Part shown: positions 17,851 through 25,883 of the stretch, piece after piece
Numbering within the stretch: position 1 is the stretch's first letter
How the letters are laid out: each line of letters begins with the position of its first letter
DNA from: Pseudomonadota bacterium
Lineage (GTDB): Bacteria > Pseudomonadota > Gammaproteobacteria > Burkholderiales > Burkholderiaceae_C
Assembly: GCA_023442945.1 (NCBI GenBank)
Contig: JAEZWW010000049.1
Span: 1-56,426 of the forward strand
Direction: 5' to 3'
Length of the DNA: 56,426 nucleotides
Notes under the pieces: model-generated
Seen by the model: the letters and a program-made list of their open reading frames with translations, nothing else
What the model was told of the DNA's origin: nothing
Database searches by the model: none
Translations under genes and position numbers: made by a program

Positions 17851-17935
17851 AGCCGCCGCCGGGCCGCCCCAAGGCGGCGAAGGCCCCCTCGGGGGGCAGC
17901 GGACCACGCGAAGCGGGGGAGCGTGGGGGCTACGT
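17851..17935 (-). repeat. GC-rich hairpin element after lptB
   Basis: 85 nt between the lptB stop and rpoN with several nested inverted repeats, for example GGCCCCCTC and GGGGGGC plus GCCGCC and GGCGGC. It resembles the element after the gene at 45952 in position and composition: both begin within a few bases of a stop codon with a run of C on the gene's strand and end in CGGCGGCTG-like sequence. It could be a REP-like sequence or an attenuator between lptB and rpoN. Confidence 0.6.
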
Positions 17936-18769
17936 TCACAACCGGAAATGCTCTCCCAGGTACACGCGCCGCACTTGCGGGTCTTCGACGATGTGTTCGG
18001 GCGTGCCGGTGGCCAGCACTCGCCCCTCGCTGATGATGACCGCGTGGTCGCAGATGCCCAGGGTTTCGCGCACGTTGTGGTCGGTGATCAGCACGCCGAT
18101 GCCACGGCTCTTGAGGAAGGCGATGATGCGCTGGATCTCGATCACCGCGATCGGGTCGATGCCGGCAAACGGCTCGTCCAGCAGGATGAAGCGCGGCTGC
18201 GTCGCCAACGCACGGGCAATTTCGACGCGCCGGCGCTCACCACCCGACAGCGCGGGCGCGGGCGAATCGCGCAAGTCGTTGACGTGCAGTTGCTCCAGCA
18301 GCTCGGTCAAGCGGCGTTCGATTTCGGGGCGGCTGAGCGCGCGGCCGTCGGGGCCTTGCTGCAACTCCAGCACGGCGCGCACGTTCTCGGCCACTGTCAG
18401 CTTGCGGAAGATCGAGGCTTCCTGCGGCAGGTAGGACAGGCCCAGGCGCGAGCGGTTGTGGATCGGCATGTGCTCGATCGACTGGCCGTCGATGCGGATG
18501 GTGCCGGCGTCGGCCCGCACCAGGCCCACGATCATGTAGAACGACGTGGTCTTGCCCGCGCCGTTGGGGCCCAGCAGGCCCACGACCTCGCCGTTGGCGA
18601 CGTCGAGCGACACGTCGTGCACCACGCGCCGCGCGCCGTAGTTCTTGCGAAGGCCGCGCACTTCCAGCCGGCTTTGGACGCCTTCGGGCACCAGTTCCGC
18701 GGGCATCGAGCCGCCAAAGCGGGACGCCAGGTCTTCCGCGAGCACGTCGTTCACCACCGGGTCGTTCAC
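17936..18769 (-). CDS. lptB: LPS export ABC transporter ATP-binding protein
   Basis: 277 residues. LptB powers extraction of LPS from the inner membrane with LptF/LptG. Walker A is GPNGAGKT, the signature is LSGGERRRVEIARAL, Walker B is FILLDEPFAGIDPIA and the switch motif is VLITDHNVRETL, all close to characterised LptB. About 30 extra N-terminal residues precede the usual start. The start overlaps the lptA stop (ATGA), so the genes are translationally coupled. Confidence 0.96.
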   Translation of the reverse strand: MNDPVVNDVLAEDLASRFGGSMPAELVPEGVQSRLEVRGLRKNYGARRVVHDVSLDVANGEVVGLLGPNGAGKTTSFYMIVGLVRADAGTIRIDGQSIEHMPIHNRSRLGLSYLPQEASIFRKLTVAENVRAVLELQQGPDGRALSRPEIERRLTELLEQLHVNDLRDSPAPALSGGERRRVEIARALATQPRFILLDEPFAGIDPIAVIEIQRIIAFLKSRGIGVLITDHNVRETLGICDHAVIISEGRVLATGTPEHIVEDPQVRRVYLGEHFRL

Positions 18770-19458
18770 CGCGGCGATCCCGCAGGCGGCAGCGTGGTGG
18801 ACGAGCGCAAGGGCGCGCTGGCGGCCGACGCGGGGGCGGCAGGCGTGGCCGCCGGCGCAGCGCCGTTGTTGCGCGGGGCCAGGATGGCGCGCACGCGGCC
18901 ACCCGGTGCGGCCGATGGCGCGCCGTCGGCGCGCGCACCGGCGTCGACGGTGTAGACCTCGGTCACGTTGTTGTAGACGATCAGGCTGCCCATGACCTCG
19001 TCCTGCGGCTTGGCGCCGGCCAAGCGGCGCATTTCAGCGCGGCGCACAAAGCGCACGACGTCGCTCTTGCCGTCGTATTCGATGGTTTCACCTTCGCCTT
19101 CGATGTATTCGTCCACGCCTTCGCGCTTTTGCCGGAAGAAAGCGCGCTTGCCAGGGTCGGCGAACATGGTGCCCGACTGGTTGCCGGCGGCGTCCTGGCG
19201 CACTTCCAGCCTGGCGCCCCGCATGACGATGGTGCCCTTGGTCACCACCACCCGGCCGGTGAAAGTGGTCACCTGGCGCTGGTCTTCGTAGCGGCCAAAG
19301 TCCGCTTCGATGTTCATGGGCTTGTCGCGGTCGGCGCGTTCCGCGTGGGCGAGGGGGGTGAGCGCCAGCGCCAGCAGACCCGCTGCGACGCCACCGACCA
19401 TCCGGCGCAGAAGATGAGAAATGTAGGGCACGGTTTTTGCTTTACTCAGTCGGGTCAT
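18766..19458 (-). CDS. lptA: LPS transport periplasmic protein LptA
   Basis: 230 residues from the ATG at 19458. A signal peptide ends near AHA (about residue 39). The OstA/LptA beta-jellyroll domain follows: PMNIEADFGRYEDQRQVTTF split over the start strand, then VVVTKGTIVMRGARLEV. Subunits stack to form the periplasmic LPS bridge. The last 50 residues are Ala/Pro/Ser-rich and likely disordered. An in-frame ATG at 19482 is possible. lptC is not seen immediately upstream; instead dsbA lies there on the same strand behind its own terminator. Confidence 0.93.
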   Translation of the reverse strand: MTRLSKAKTVPYISHLLRRMVGGVAAGLLALALTPLAHAERADRDKPMNIEADFGRYEDQRQVTTFTGRVVVTKGTIVMRGARLEVRQDAAGNQSGTMFADPGKRAFFRQKREGVDEYIEGEGETIEYDGKSDVVRFVRRAEMRRLAGAKPQDEVMGSLIVYNNVTEVYTVDAGARADGAPSAAPGGRVRAILAPRNNGAAPAATPAAPASAASAPLRSSTTLPPAGSPR

Positions 19459-19497
19459 TGTAAGCGCTGAGGCGGGCGGCACGGCCGCCGTGGGCGT

Positions 19498-19520
19498 GAA
19501 AAAGCCCGCCGAAGCGGGCT
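19498..19520 (-). terminator. Terminator of dsbA
   Basis: Read on the minus strand: AGCCCGC, loop TTCG, GCGGGCT, then T-run. It lies 24 nt after the dsbA stop and before lptA. Confidence 0.88.
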
Positions 19521-19543
19521 GTCACGAGGGGCGCAGTCGCCGA

Positions 19544-20182
19544 TCAGGCGCCCTTGCGCTCCTGGGCGATCAGGTTGTTGGTGATCTGGACCATGCGCTC
19601 AAAACCACCGCCGAGCGAGCCGTCGGTGTAGTAGCGGCCAGCGATGCCCAGCGCGGGCGTGCCTTCGACCTTGTAGGCCTCTTGCAACTGGGCGACCTGG
19701 CGGATCTTGGTGGCCACGCCGAAGGACTTGTAAGCGGCTTCGAACTTGGCTCGGTCCACGCCCTGCTCGGCGATCCAGGGGAAGAGCACGTCGGGCTTGT
19801 CCAGGCGCACACGCTGCTTTTGCAGGGCGTCGAACACCTTGCTGTGCACGGCGTCGACCTTGCCCATGGCTTCCAGGGCGTAGAAGATGCGCTGCAGCGG
19901 CTCGAAGCCACTGTTGAAGCCGACGTGCTCCAGGCGGACCACGACGTCCTTGGGCGCGGCTTTCTTCCAGGCCTGGAACATCGGGTCGAAGTTCATGCAG
20001 TGCACGCAGCCGTACGAGAAGAATTCGACCACCTCGATCTGGCCAGCCGGCGCGGACACAGGGGCGCGGGGCTTGACATCGAGGTAACCCTTGTCCGATT
20101 TGGACTGGGCGTGGGCGGGCAGGGCCACCAGGCCGGGCAGGGCCAGGGCGGTGGCGCCAAAAGCAAATTCGCGACGTTTCAT
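19544..20182 (-). CDS. dsbA: Thiol:disulfide interchange protein DsbA
   Basis: 212 residues from the ATG at 20182. The signal peptide MKRREFAFGATALALPG ends near AHA (residue 25). The thioredoxin-fold active site is CVHC at Cys59-Cys62, in EFFSYGCVHC, and the cis-Pro loop is VEGTPALGI. DsbA oxidises cysteines in folding periplasmic proteins. The dipeptide VH instead of the common PH would be expected to shift the redox potential. A longer start at 20224 is in frame but would put charged residues before the signal peptide. Confidence 0.93.
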   Translation of the reverse strand: MKRREFAFGATALALPGLVALPAHAQSKSDKGYLDVKPRAPVSAPAGQIEVVEFFSYGCVHCMNFDPMFQAWKKAAPKDVVVRLEHVGFNSGFEPLQRIFYALEAMGKVDAVHSKVFDALQKQRVRLDKPDVLFPWIAEQGVDRAKFEAAYKSFGVATKIRQVAQLQEAYKVEGTPALGIAGRYYTDGSLGGGFERMVQITNNLIAQERKGA

Positions 20183-20277
20183 CTTGTTCTCCAATTCAGG
20201 TGTGCGGGCGATGGAGTGGGCCAAGGCCCGCTAAGTTCCGCGCCCGCCGCGCGGCGGGCAGGCGGGGGTGTGACGGA

Positions 20278-21081
20278 TTACCGCTGCACGCGCACCAGCG
20301 CCGAGTCGAAACCGTTGCCGTCCAGGCGGCCTTTGACGCGGTCGGCCGCGTCCTTGTTCTGGAACGGGCCCACGCGCACCCGGTACACGGTGCGGCCGGC
20401 CTGTTCGCGCTCGGTCACGCGCGCTTCCACCCCCATCAGCGACAGGCGGGCGCGCTGCGCGTCGGCGTCGTCGGAGGTGCGGAAGGCGCCGGCCTGCACG
20501 AAGTAGGTGAACGGGTCCGCGCCGCCCGCGGCCGGGGCGGTGTTGGCGCTTGAACTGCCGGCGCGTGCGGCGGCCAGGTCGCCCAGCGGGTCGGACGAGG
20601 TCGGCTTGGACGGCGGGGTGCGGGCCGTCGTTTCAGCGGGCTTGGTTTCGGCCGGCGGCTTGGTGGCGGCGGTGGCCTCGGGCTTGCTGGCGGCGCGGGC
20701 GGCCGACGCGGCGGCCGTGCGGCTGGGTGGCGTCACCTCGGCCGGCGGTGGCACGCCGCGGTTGGACGGTTTGGCGACCTCGGCCGGCGTGGGCACCGGT
20801 GCCGGTTCCGGCGCGGGCGCGACCGTGCCGGTGGCGCTCGGGCTGGCCGGGCGCGCGCCATTGCGGTTGCGCAGTGGGCTGTTGGGGTCCCAGTCGCGGT
20901 TTTTCTCGGCTTCGGCGGCGTCTTGGCCGCTGGTGCGCGAGGTGTTCTTGTTCACTAACGGGATGGGCACCTTGGCCACGTAGATGGCCACGGCCAGCGC
21001 AGCCGCCAGGCCGACCATCATGCCCAGGATGACGCCCAGAAAAGTGCCGCCGCGTTGCTTCGAATTCATCATGGTGGACAT
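20278..21081 (-). CDS. SPOR-domain membrane protein (FtsN-like)
   Basis: 267 residues. A short cytoplasmic start (STMMNSKQRGG) is followed by one transmembrane helix (about 12-35), a long Pro/Ala/Thr-rich periplasmic linker (about 60-185) and a C-terminal SPOR domain (about 190-267: YFVQAGAFRTSDDADAQRAR, later VYRVRVGPF). SPOR domains bind denuded septal peptidoglycan, so a cell-division role like FtsN is likely. The gene lies 5 nt after argS on the same strand, a frequent arrangement in Burkholderiales, and is followed by dsbA. Confidence 0.9.
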   Translation of the reverse strand: MSTMMNSKQRGGTFLGVILGMMVGLAAALAVAIYVAKVPIPLVNKNTSRTSGQDAAEAEKNRDWDPNSPLRNRNGARPASPSATGTVAPAPEPAPVPTPAEVAKPSNRGVPPPAEVTPPSRTAAASAARAASKPEATAATKPPAETKPAETTARTPPSKPTSSDPLGDLAAARAGSSSANTAPAAGGADPFTYFVQAGAFRTSDDADAQRARLSLMGVEARVTEREQAGRTVYRVRVGPFQNKDAADRVKGRLDGNGFDSALVRVQR

Positions 21082-21086
21082 AACGC

Positions 21087-22790
21087 TTACATCTTGGTCG
21101 GCGCGGACACGCCGAGCACCAACAGGCCATTGTGCAATACCTGGGCGGTGGCGGCGACCAGCGCCAGACGGGCCAGCTTGACCGGCTCGTCGTCCACCAG
21201 GATGCGCTCGGCATCGTAGTAGCTGTGGTAGCTGGCGGCCAGGTCGCGCAGGTAGAAGGTGACGTCGTGCGGCGCGAAGTCCTGCGCCGCAGCGGCCAGC
21301 ATGTCGGGGTACTTGGCCAACTGCAGCATCAGTGCCTGCGCGGCCGGACTGTCCAGCGGGCTCAGGTCCACGCCCTCCAGCGTGGCCACATCGCCGCCCC
21401 AGGCTTCCAGCACCGAGCAGATGCGCGCATGCGCGTACTGCACGTAGTAGACCGGGTTGTCGTTGTTCTTCTGGACGGCCAGGTCGACATCGAAGGTGTA
21501 TTCGGTATCCGGCTTGCGGCTCAGCAGGAAGAAGCGCACGGCGTCGGCGCTGGTCCATTCGATCAAATCGCGCAGGGTCACGTAGCTGCCGGCGCGCTTG
21601 CTGATTTTGACCTCTTCGCCGCCGCGCACCACGCGCACCATGGTGTGCAGCACGTAGTCGGGGTAGCCCTGCGGGATGCCGACATCGGCCGCCTGCAGGC
21701 CGGCGCGCACGCGGGCGATCGTGCCGTGGTGGTCGCTGCCCTGGATGTTGATGACCTTGTGGTAGCCGCGCTCCCACTTGCTGATGTGGTAGGCCACATC
21801 CGGCACGAAGTAGGTGTAGCCGCCGTCCGTCTTGCGCCCGTCCGCCGCCGTGGTGGCGGACTTTTTCATCACGCGGTCTTTGTCGTCGCCGTAGTCGGTC
21901 GACTTCAGCCACAGCGCGCCGTCCTGCTCGTAGGTGTGGCCGTTGGCGATCAGGCGCTGCACCGTGTTTTCCACGCGGCCGCTGGTGTACAGGCTCGATT
22001 CCAGGTAGTACTCGTCGAACTTCAGGCGGAAGGCCTGCAGGTCCTTGTCCTGCTCGTTGCGCAGGTAGGCGACGGCGAACTGGCGGATGTTGTCCGTGTC
22101 CTCAACGTCGCCGTTGGCCGTGAACTCGCGGTCGTCGGCCTTGACCGTCTTCTTGGCCAGGAAGTCGTTGGCGATGTCCTGGATGTAGTCGCCGTTGTAG
22201 GCCGCTTCGGGCCAGCCGGCGTCGCCCGGCTTCAGGCCCTTGGCGCGCAGCTGCGTGCTTTGCGTCAGCGTCTCGATCTGCACGCCGGCGTCGTTGTAAT
22301 AAAACTCGCGGTGCACCCGCCAGCCTTGCGTGGCCAGCAGGTTGCAGATCGCGTCGCCCAGCGCCGCCTGGCGGCCGTGGCCGACGTGCAGTGGCCCGGT
22401 GGGGTTGGCGCTGACAAATTCAACCAAAACGCGGTCTGGCCCTACAGGAATCTGCGCGAACAGCTCCTTTTGTTGTAGCACTTCGCGCACCACCTGCTGT
22501 TTGGCAGCAGGCTTCAGGCGAATGTTCAGGAAGCCCGGGCCGGCCAGCTCGATCGCGTCAACCCATTGCTGGAACGCGGGCGTGGCTTCCAGCGCGGCCT
22601 TGAGCTGCTCACCCAGCGCGCGCGGGTTGGCCTTCAGCGGCTTGGCCAGCTGCATGGCCGCGGTGCAGGCCAGGTCGCCGTGCGCGGCCTGCTTGGGGGA
22701 TTCGAACGCGGCTTTGTCGCCAGCGCCGGGCGATAGTTTTTCCAGCTCGCCGGTCAACGCGGCCAGCAAATCTTGCTTTACGGAGGGCAT
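21087..22790 (-). CDS. argS: Arginyl-tRNA synthetase
   Basis: 567 residues, class I aminoacyl-tRNA synthetase. The N-terminal Arg-tRNA D-loop domain (1-90) precedes the catalytic domain with the HIGH-type motif HVGHGR at 135-140 and the KMSKS-equivalent KISKRAG. The C-terminal anticodon-binding domain (DALR type) ends in ...VLGVSAPTKM. Residues about 104-119 (LQQKELFAQIPVGPDR), in the stretch between the N-terminal and catalytic domains that varies in length in the family, are encoded by a core repeat copy at 22435-22479. The frame is intact, so the enzyme should be functional. Confidence 0.96.
   Translation of the reverse strand: MPSVKQDLLAALTGELEKLSPGAGDKAAFESPKQAAHGDLACTAAMQLAKPLKANPRALGEQLKAALEATPAFQQWVDAIELAGPGFLNIRLKPAAKQQVVREVLQQKELFAQIPVGPDRVLVEFVSANPTGPLHVGHGRQAALGDAICNLLATQGWRVHREFYYNDAGVQIETLTQSTQLRAKGLKPGDAGWPEAAYNGDYIQDIANDFLAKKTVKADDREFTANGDVEDTDNIRQFAVAYLRNEQDKDLQAFRLKFDEYYLESSLYTSGRVENTVQRLIANGHTYEQDGALWLKSTDYGDDKDRVMKKSATTAADGRKTDGGYTYFVPDVAYHISKWERGYHKVINIQGSDHHGTIARVRAGLQAADVGIPQGYPDYVLHTMVRVVRGGEEVKISKRAGSYVTLRDLIEWTSADAVRFFLLSRKPDTEYTFDVDLAVQKNNDNPVYYVQYAHARICSVLEAWGGDVATLEGVDLSPLDSPAAQALMLQLAKYPDMLAAAAQDFAPHDVTFYLRDLAASYHSYYDAERILVDDEPVKLARLALVAATAQVLHNGLLVLGVSAPTKM
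22435..22479 (+). repeat. Dispersed core repeat, copy 6, inside argS
   Basis: Plus-strand text shows TCTGG then CCCTA, 8 nt, TGCGC, GAAC, AGCT, then a T-rich tail ending in TGTAGC. It lies wholly inside argS and is translated from the minus strand in frame. Confidence 0.85.
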
Positions 22791-22862
22791 GGCGTGAATT
22801 ATCCATGCGCCCAGCGTGCATTTGGCGAGCAGGGTGCCTTACGGGCGCCACGGTTCAGCGGC

Positions 22863-23867
22863 ATGATGCGCGCCATGATCGACCGCGCCGCGCCCGCTCC
22901 CCGTCTGTCCTGCATCATGCCCGCCTACAACGAGGCGGCGAATCTGCCGCGCGTCGTGCCCGAGGTGCTGACCGCGCTGGCGCGGCTGTCGCCGCAGGTG
23001 GAACTGATCCTGGTCAACGACGGCAGCCGCGACGACACGGCGGCGGTCGCGGCCCAGCTGTGCCTGCAACACCCGCAGCTGGTGCTGATCGACCTGTCAC
23101 GCAACTTCGGCAAGGAAGCGGCCCTGTCGGCCGGCCTGGACCACGCACGCGGCGACGCGGTCTTCATCATGGACGCCGACGGCCAGCACCCCACGGCCCT
23201 GCTGGCCGAGATGCTGGCGGCGTGGGTGCAGGGCTTTGATGTGGTCTACACCGTGCGCCGCACCCGTGCCGACCAGGGCCCGGTGCAGCGCGAGCTGACG
23301 CGCCTGTTCTACGGCCTGGTGAACTGGCAGGCGCGGGTGAAGGTGCCGCCCAACGCCGGCGACTTCCGGCTGATGGACGCGCGCGTGGTGCAGGCGCTGC
23401 GGCTGATGCCCGAGCGCCACCGCTTCATGAAGGGCATGTACGCGTGGGTCGGTTTTCGCAGCCTGGCGCTGGACTACGAGCCGCTGCCCCGCCTGGCGGG
23501 TGAAACGCGCTTTGGCCTGCGGGGCGCGTTCAGCCTGGGCGCCACGGGCCTACTGGCGTTTTCGGCGACGCCGCTGCGCTTGATGGGCGTGGCCGGCATT
23601 CTGTTGTCGCTGGCGGCGCTGTTCTACGGCATCTGGGTGGTTTTTGAGTACCACTTCCTCGGCATCGACGTGCCCGGTTACGCCACCATCGTGGCCGGCA
23701 TGATGTTCCTGGCCGGGGTGCAGCTGATGTCAATCGGCCTGCTGTCCGAGTACGTCGCCCGCATTTACGACGAGGTCAAACGGCGCCCGATGTACCTGGT
23801 GGCGCAGCAGATCGGGCAAGGCCTGGTCGACGCCCCCAGCGCCGCGAACGAAGGCGCGGGCCGGTGA
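22863..23867 (+). CDS. Polyprenyl-phosphate glycosyltransferase, GT2 family (GtrB/ArnC-like)
   Basis: 334 residues. A GT-A domain (about 15-235) has CIMPAYNEAANLPRVVPEV at the nucleotide-binding start, ILVNDGSRDDT and MDADGQHP as the metal-binding acidic motif. Two C-terminal transmembrane helices (about 238-260 and 272-300) anchor it to the inner membrane, and the protein ends in YVARIYDEVKRRPMYLV, a hallmark of the GtrB/DPM1/ArnC group. It would load a sugar onto undecaprenyl phosphate. The start could be 22863, 22866 or 22875. Its stop overlaps the next gene (GTGA). Confidence 0.9.
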   Translation: MMRAMIDRAAPAPRLSCIMPAYNEAANLPRVVPEVLTALARLSPQVELILVNDGSRDDTAAVAAQLCLQHPQLVLIDLSRNFGKEAALSAGLDHARGDAVFIMDADGQHPTALLAEMLAAWVQGFDVVYTVRRTRADQGPVQRELTRLFYGLVNWQARVKVPPNAGDFRLMDARVVQALRLMPERHRFMKGMYAWVGFRSLALDYEPLPRLAGETRFGLRGAFSLGATGLLAFSATPLRLMGVAGILLSLAALFYGIWVVFEYHFLGIDVPGYATIVAGMMFLAGVQLMSIGLLSEYVARIYDEVKRRPMYLVAQQIGQGLVDAPSAANEGAGR

Positions 23868-24238
23868 GCGCGCTGCGCACGGGCTTCTGGTTTGGGGCAG
23901 TGGGTGCGGCGGCGGCGCTGACGCACGCGTTGGTGTTCGGGCTGGTGCAACCGCACGCCTGGCCGGAATTGGCGAACGCGGCCGGTTTTGGGGTGGCCTT
24001 CGTGGTCAGCTTTGTCGGCCACCGCTGGCTCAGCTTTCGCGATGCCGGCACCGGCGTGCGGCAAAGCCTGGGGCGCTTTGCCGCGACCGCGCTGCTGGGG
24101 TTCGCGACCAACGAGCTGGTCTTTGTGTTGCTGCTGCGCGGCCTCGGCTGGTCGTCATGGCCGGCGCTGGTCGCCGGGCTGCTGGTGGCAGCCGGGCAGA
24201 CGTTCCTGCTCAGCCGTTTCTGGGCTTTCCGGCGCTGA
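23864..24238 (+). CDS. GtrA-like small membrane protein, putative lipid-linked sugar flippase
   Basis: 124 residues with four hydrophobic helices and the family motif FVGHRWLSFR between helices 2 and 3; it ends in SRFWAFRR. GtrA proteins are thought to move polyprenyl-phosphate sugars across the inner membrane. It starts with GTG overlapping the GtrB-like gene. Its last 84 nt overlap, tail to tail, the end of the ArnT-like gene on the other strand. Confidence 0.87.
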   Translation: MSALRTGFWFGAVGAAAALTHALVFGLVQPHAWPELANAAGFGVAFVVSFVGHRWLSFRDAGTGVRQSLGRFAATALLGFATNELVFVLLLRGLGWSSWPALVAGLLVAAGQTFLLSRFWAFRR

Positions 24239-25771
24239 CCGCCAGATCGTCCAGCGCCGGTCGTCGTAGACCGGGCGCCAGCCCATGCGGGCGTAGGTGG
24301 CGGCGTGCGTTTCCGGCGCGCTGCGCGGCCCGGTCAGCAGCCAGCGGTGCGGCGCTTGGGCGGCGTCGGGCAGCACATCCGGCGTTTGAAGCAGTTGCGC
24401 GGCGGCCAGTGGGGCGAAGTCGCCTGCATCCATGAGTTCGCGTCGCCAGCTGTCCCCGGCGATCTGCCGCTGGACCGGCCAGTTCTGCACCTCGATGAAC
24501 GGGCGCTGGGTCTGCGCGACAAACGGCAGGTCGTACGGGTACGCGCCAGGCGGCAACAGGTAGACCGGGTCCTGCGGCGCGGCCAGGCAGGCCAGGGCCG
24601 CAGCCGCCTCGCCGTTGAGGCGGTCCGAGCCAAAACGAGCCACCCCGAACGTCGCCGCCACAGACACGACCAGGGGCAGCGCCACCAGGACAGCGAACCA
24701 CGGCGCCCAGGCCGGGCGGCGGGCCGTCAGGCGCGACCAGGCCGCCGCGCACAGCACGGCCAGGGCGGGCATCACCGGCAGGATGTAGCCGACCAGCTTG
24801 GAGCGGGGGAGGCTGAAAAACAGCAGGACCGTGCCCACCCAGGCCCAGCACAGCCAGAGCAGATCGCCCAGTCGCCGATCGTCAGCGGTGGCCGCCGCGC
24901 GCGGCCGGTACAGCAGCAGCAACGGCCAGGGCGCCAGCAGCGCGCTGCCCACCACGACGTAAAACCACCAGGGCTGCGCGTTGTTGAAGCCGCTGCCGGT
25001 GTACCGGCCGAACTGCTGCAGGCCGAACATGTAGTTCCACAGACCGGGGTGATCACGGGCCGCCAGCAGGAACCAGGGCGCGGCGATGGCGGTCAACAGC
25101 GCCAGGCCCGACACCCAAGGCAGATTGGGCACCTGGCGCCAGCGGCGCGTGACGGAAAGCCAGACGAACAGCACGGCGCCCGGCAGCACCACGCCGATCA
25201 AGCCCTTGGTCAGCACGCCGAGCGCGCAGGCCGCGAAGCCCGCACGTGCCCAGCTGGCGTGCGGGCGCGTCGGTCGACCGTCTGGCGTGGTTGCCGTCGG
25301 GTGCATGAAAGCCAGGGCAAAACACCACAGAGCGGTCGCAATCCAGGCCGCCACCAGCATGTCGTGGTTGATGTACTGGCCCGCCAGCAGAAAAGCGGGG
25401 CTGGTCGCCAGGATCCAGGCGGCGGTGCGCGCCAGCCGCTCACTGGCGAGGCGGCGCGTGGCGAAGTACAAACCGGCCAGCATGCCGCCAGCGGCCAGCG
25501 CGGGCACGAGGCGGGCCGCCCAGGGCGTGACGCCGAGGATGCCCATGAAGCCCGCCTGCAGCCAGTGCAGCAGCGGCGGCTTGTGGAAGAAGGGCAGGCC
25601 GTTCAAGCGGGGCACCCGCCAGTCGCCCGACACCAGCATCCAGCGGCTGACCTCGGCGTAACGGCCTTCGTCCGGCAGGGCCAGGGGGCGCACGGCGGCC
25701 AGCGCCAGCAACAGAAGCCAGCAAGCCAGCCAGCCCCAGCGGCTGGAGCGGGCGGAAAGTGAGGGGGGCAT
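24155..25771 (-). CDS. ArnT-like glycosyltransferase (GT39/GT83, PMT superfamily)
   Basis: 538 residues, about 11-13 transmembrane helices. The first periplasmic loop has the catalytic-type LPDEGRYAEVSRWM followed by FFHKPPLLHWLQAG, as in ArnT and FlmK, which transfer amino-sugars from undecaprenyl phosphate to lipid A phosphates. The periplasmic C-terminal domain (about 400-538) contains YLLPPGAYPYDLPF. The last 28 residues are antisense to the GtrA-like gene. It is the last gene of the minus-strand group that also has the deacetylase and a second ArnT-like enzyme. Confidence 0.87.
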   Translation of the reverse strand: MPPSLSARSSRWGWLACWLLLLALAAVRPLALPDEGRYAEVSRWMLVSGDWRVPRLNGLPFFHKPPLLHWLQAGFMGILGVTPWAARLVPALAAGGMLAGLYFATRRLASERLARTAAWILATSPAFLLAGQYINHDMLVAAWIATALWCFALAFMHPTATTPDGRPTRPHASWARAGFAACALGVLTKGLIGVVLPGAVLFVWLSVTRRWRQVPNLPWVSGLALLTAIAAPWFLLAARDHPGLWNYMFGLQQFGRYTGSGFNNAQPWWFYVVVGSALLAPWPLLLLYRPRAAATADDRRLGDLLWLCWAWVGTVLLFFSLPRSKLVGYILPVMPALAVLCAAAWSRLTARRPAWAPWFAVLVALPLVVSVAATFGVARFGSDRLNGEAAAALACLAAPQDPVYLLPPGAYPYDLPFVAQTQRPFIEVQNWPVQRQIAGDSWRRELMDAGDFAPLAAAQLLQTPDVLPDAAQAPHRWLLTGPRSAPETHAATYARMGWRPVYDDRRWTIWRSAPESPETAEQERLPGCHQQPGDQRRP

Positions 25772-25883
25772 GCGGCGACCGTCCTGAGGCGGGCAGTGGT
25801 GGGTTCAACGGTGCAAGTATGCGAACCGTCCTGTCGTGCGCAAGGCCTTCGCGCTTATGAAGAACGGGCCGTTAAGCGGTGCT

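Noticed and set aside
17848..17907. Upstream start for rpoN at 17907
   Set aside because: The extra residues come from the GC-rich repeat; region I starts exactly at the ATG at 17847.
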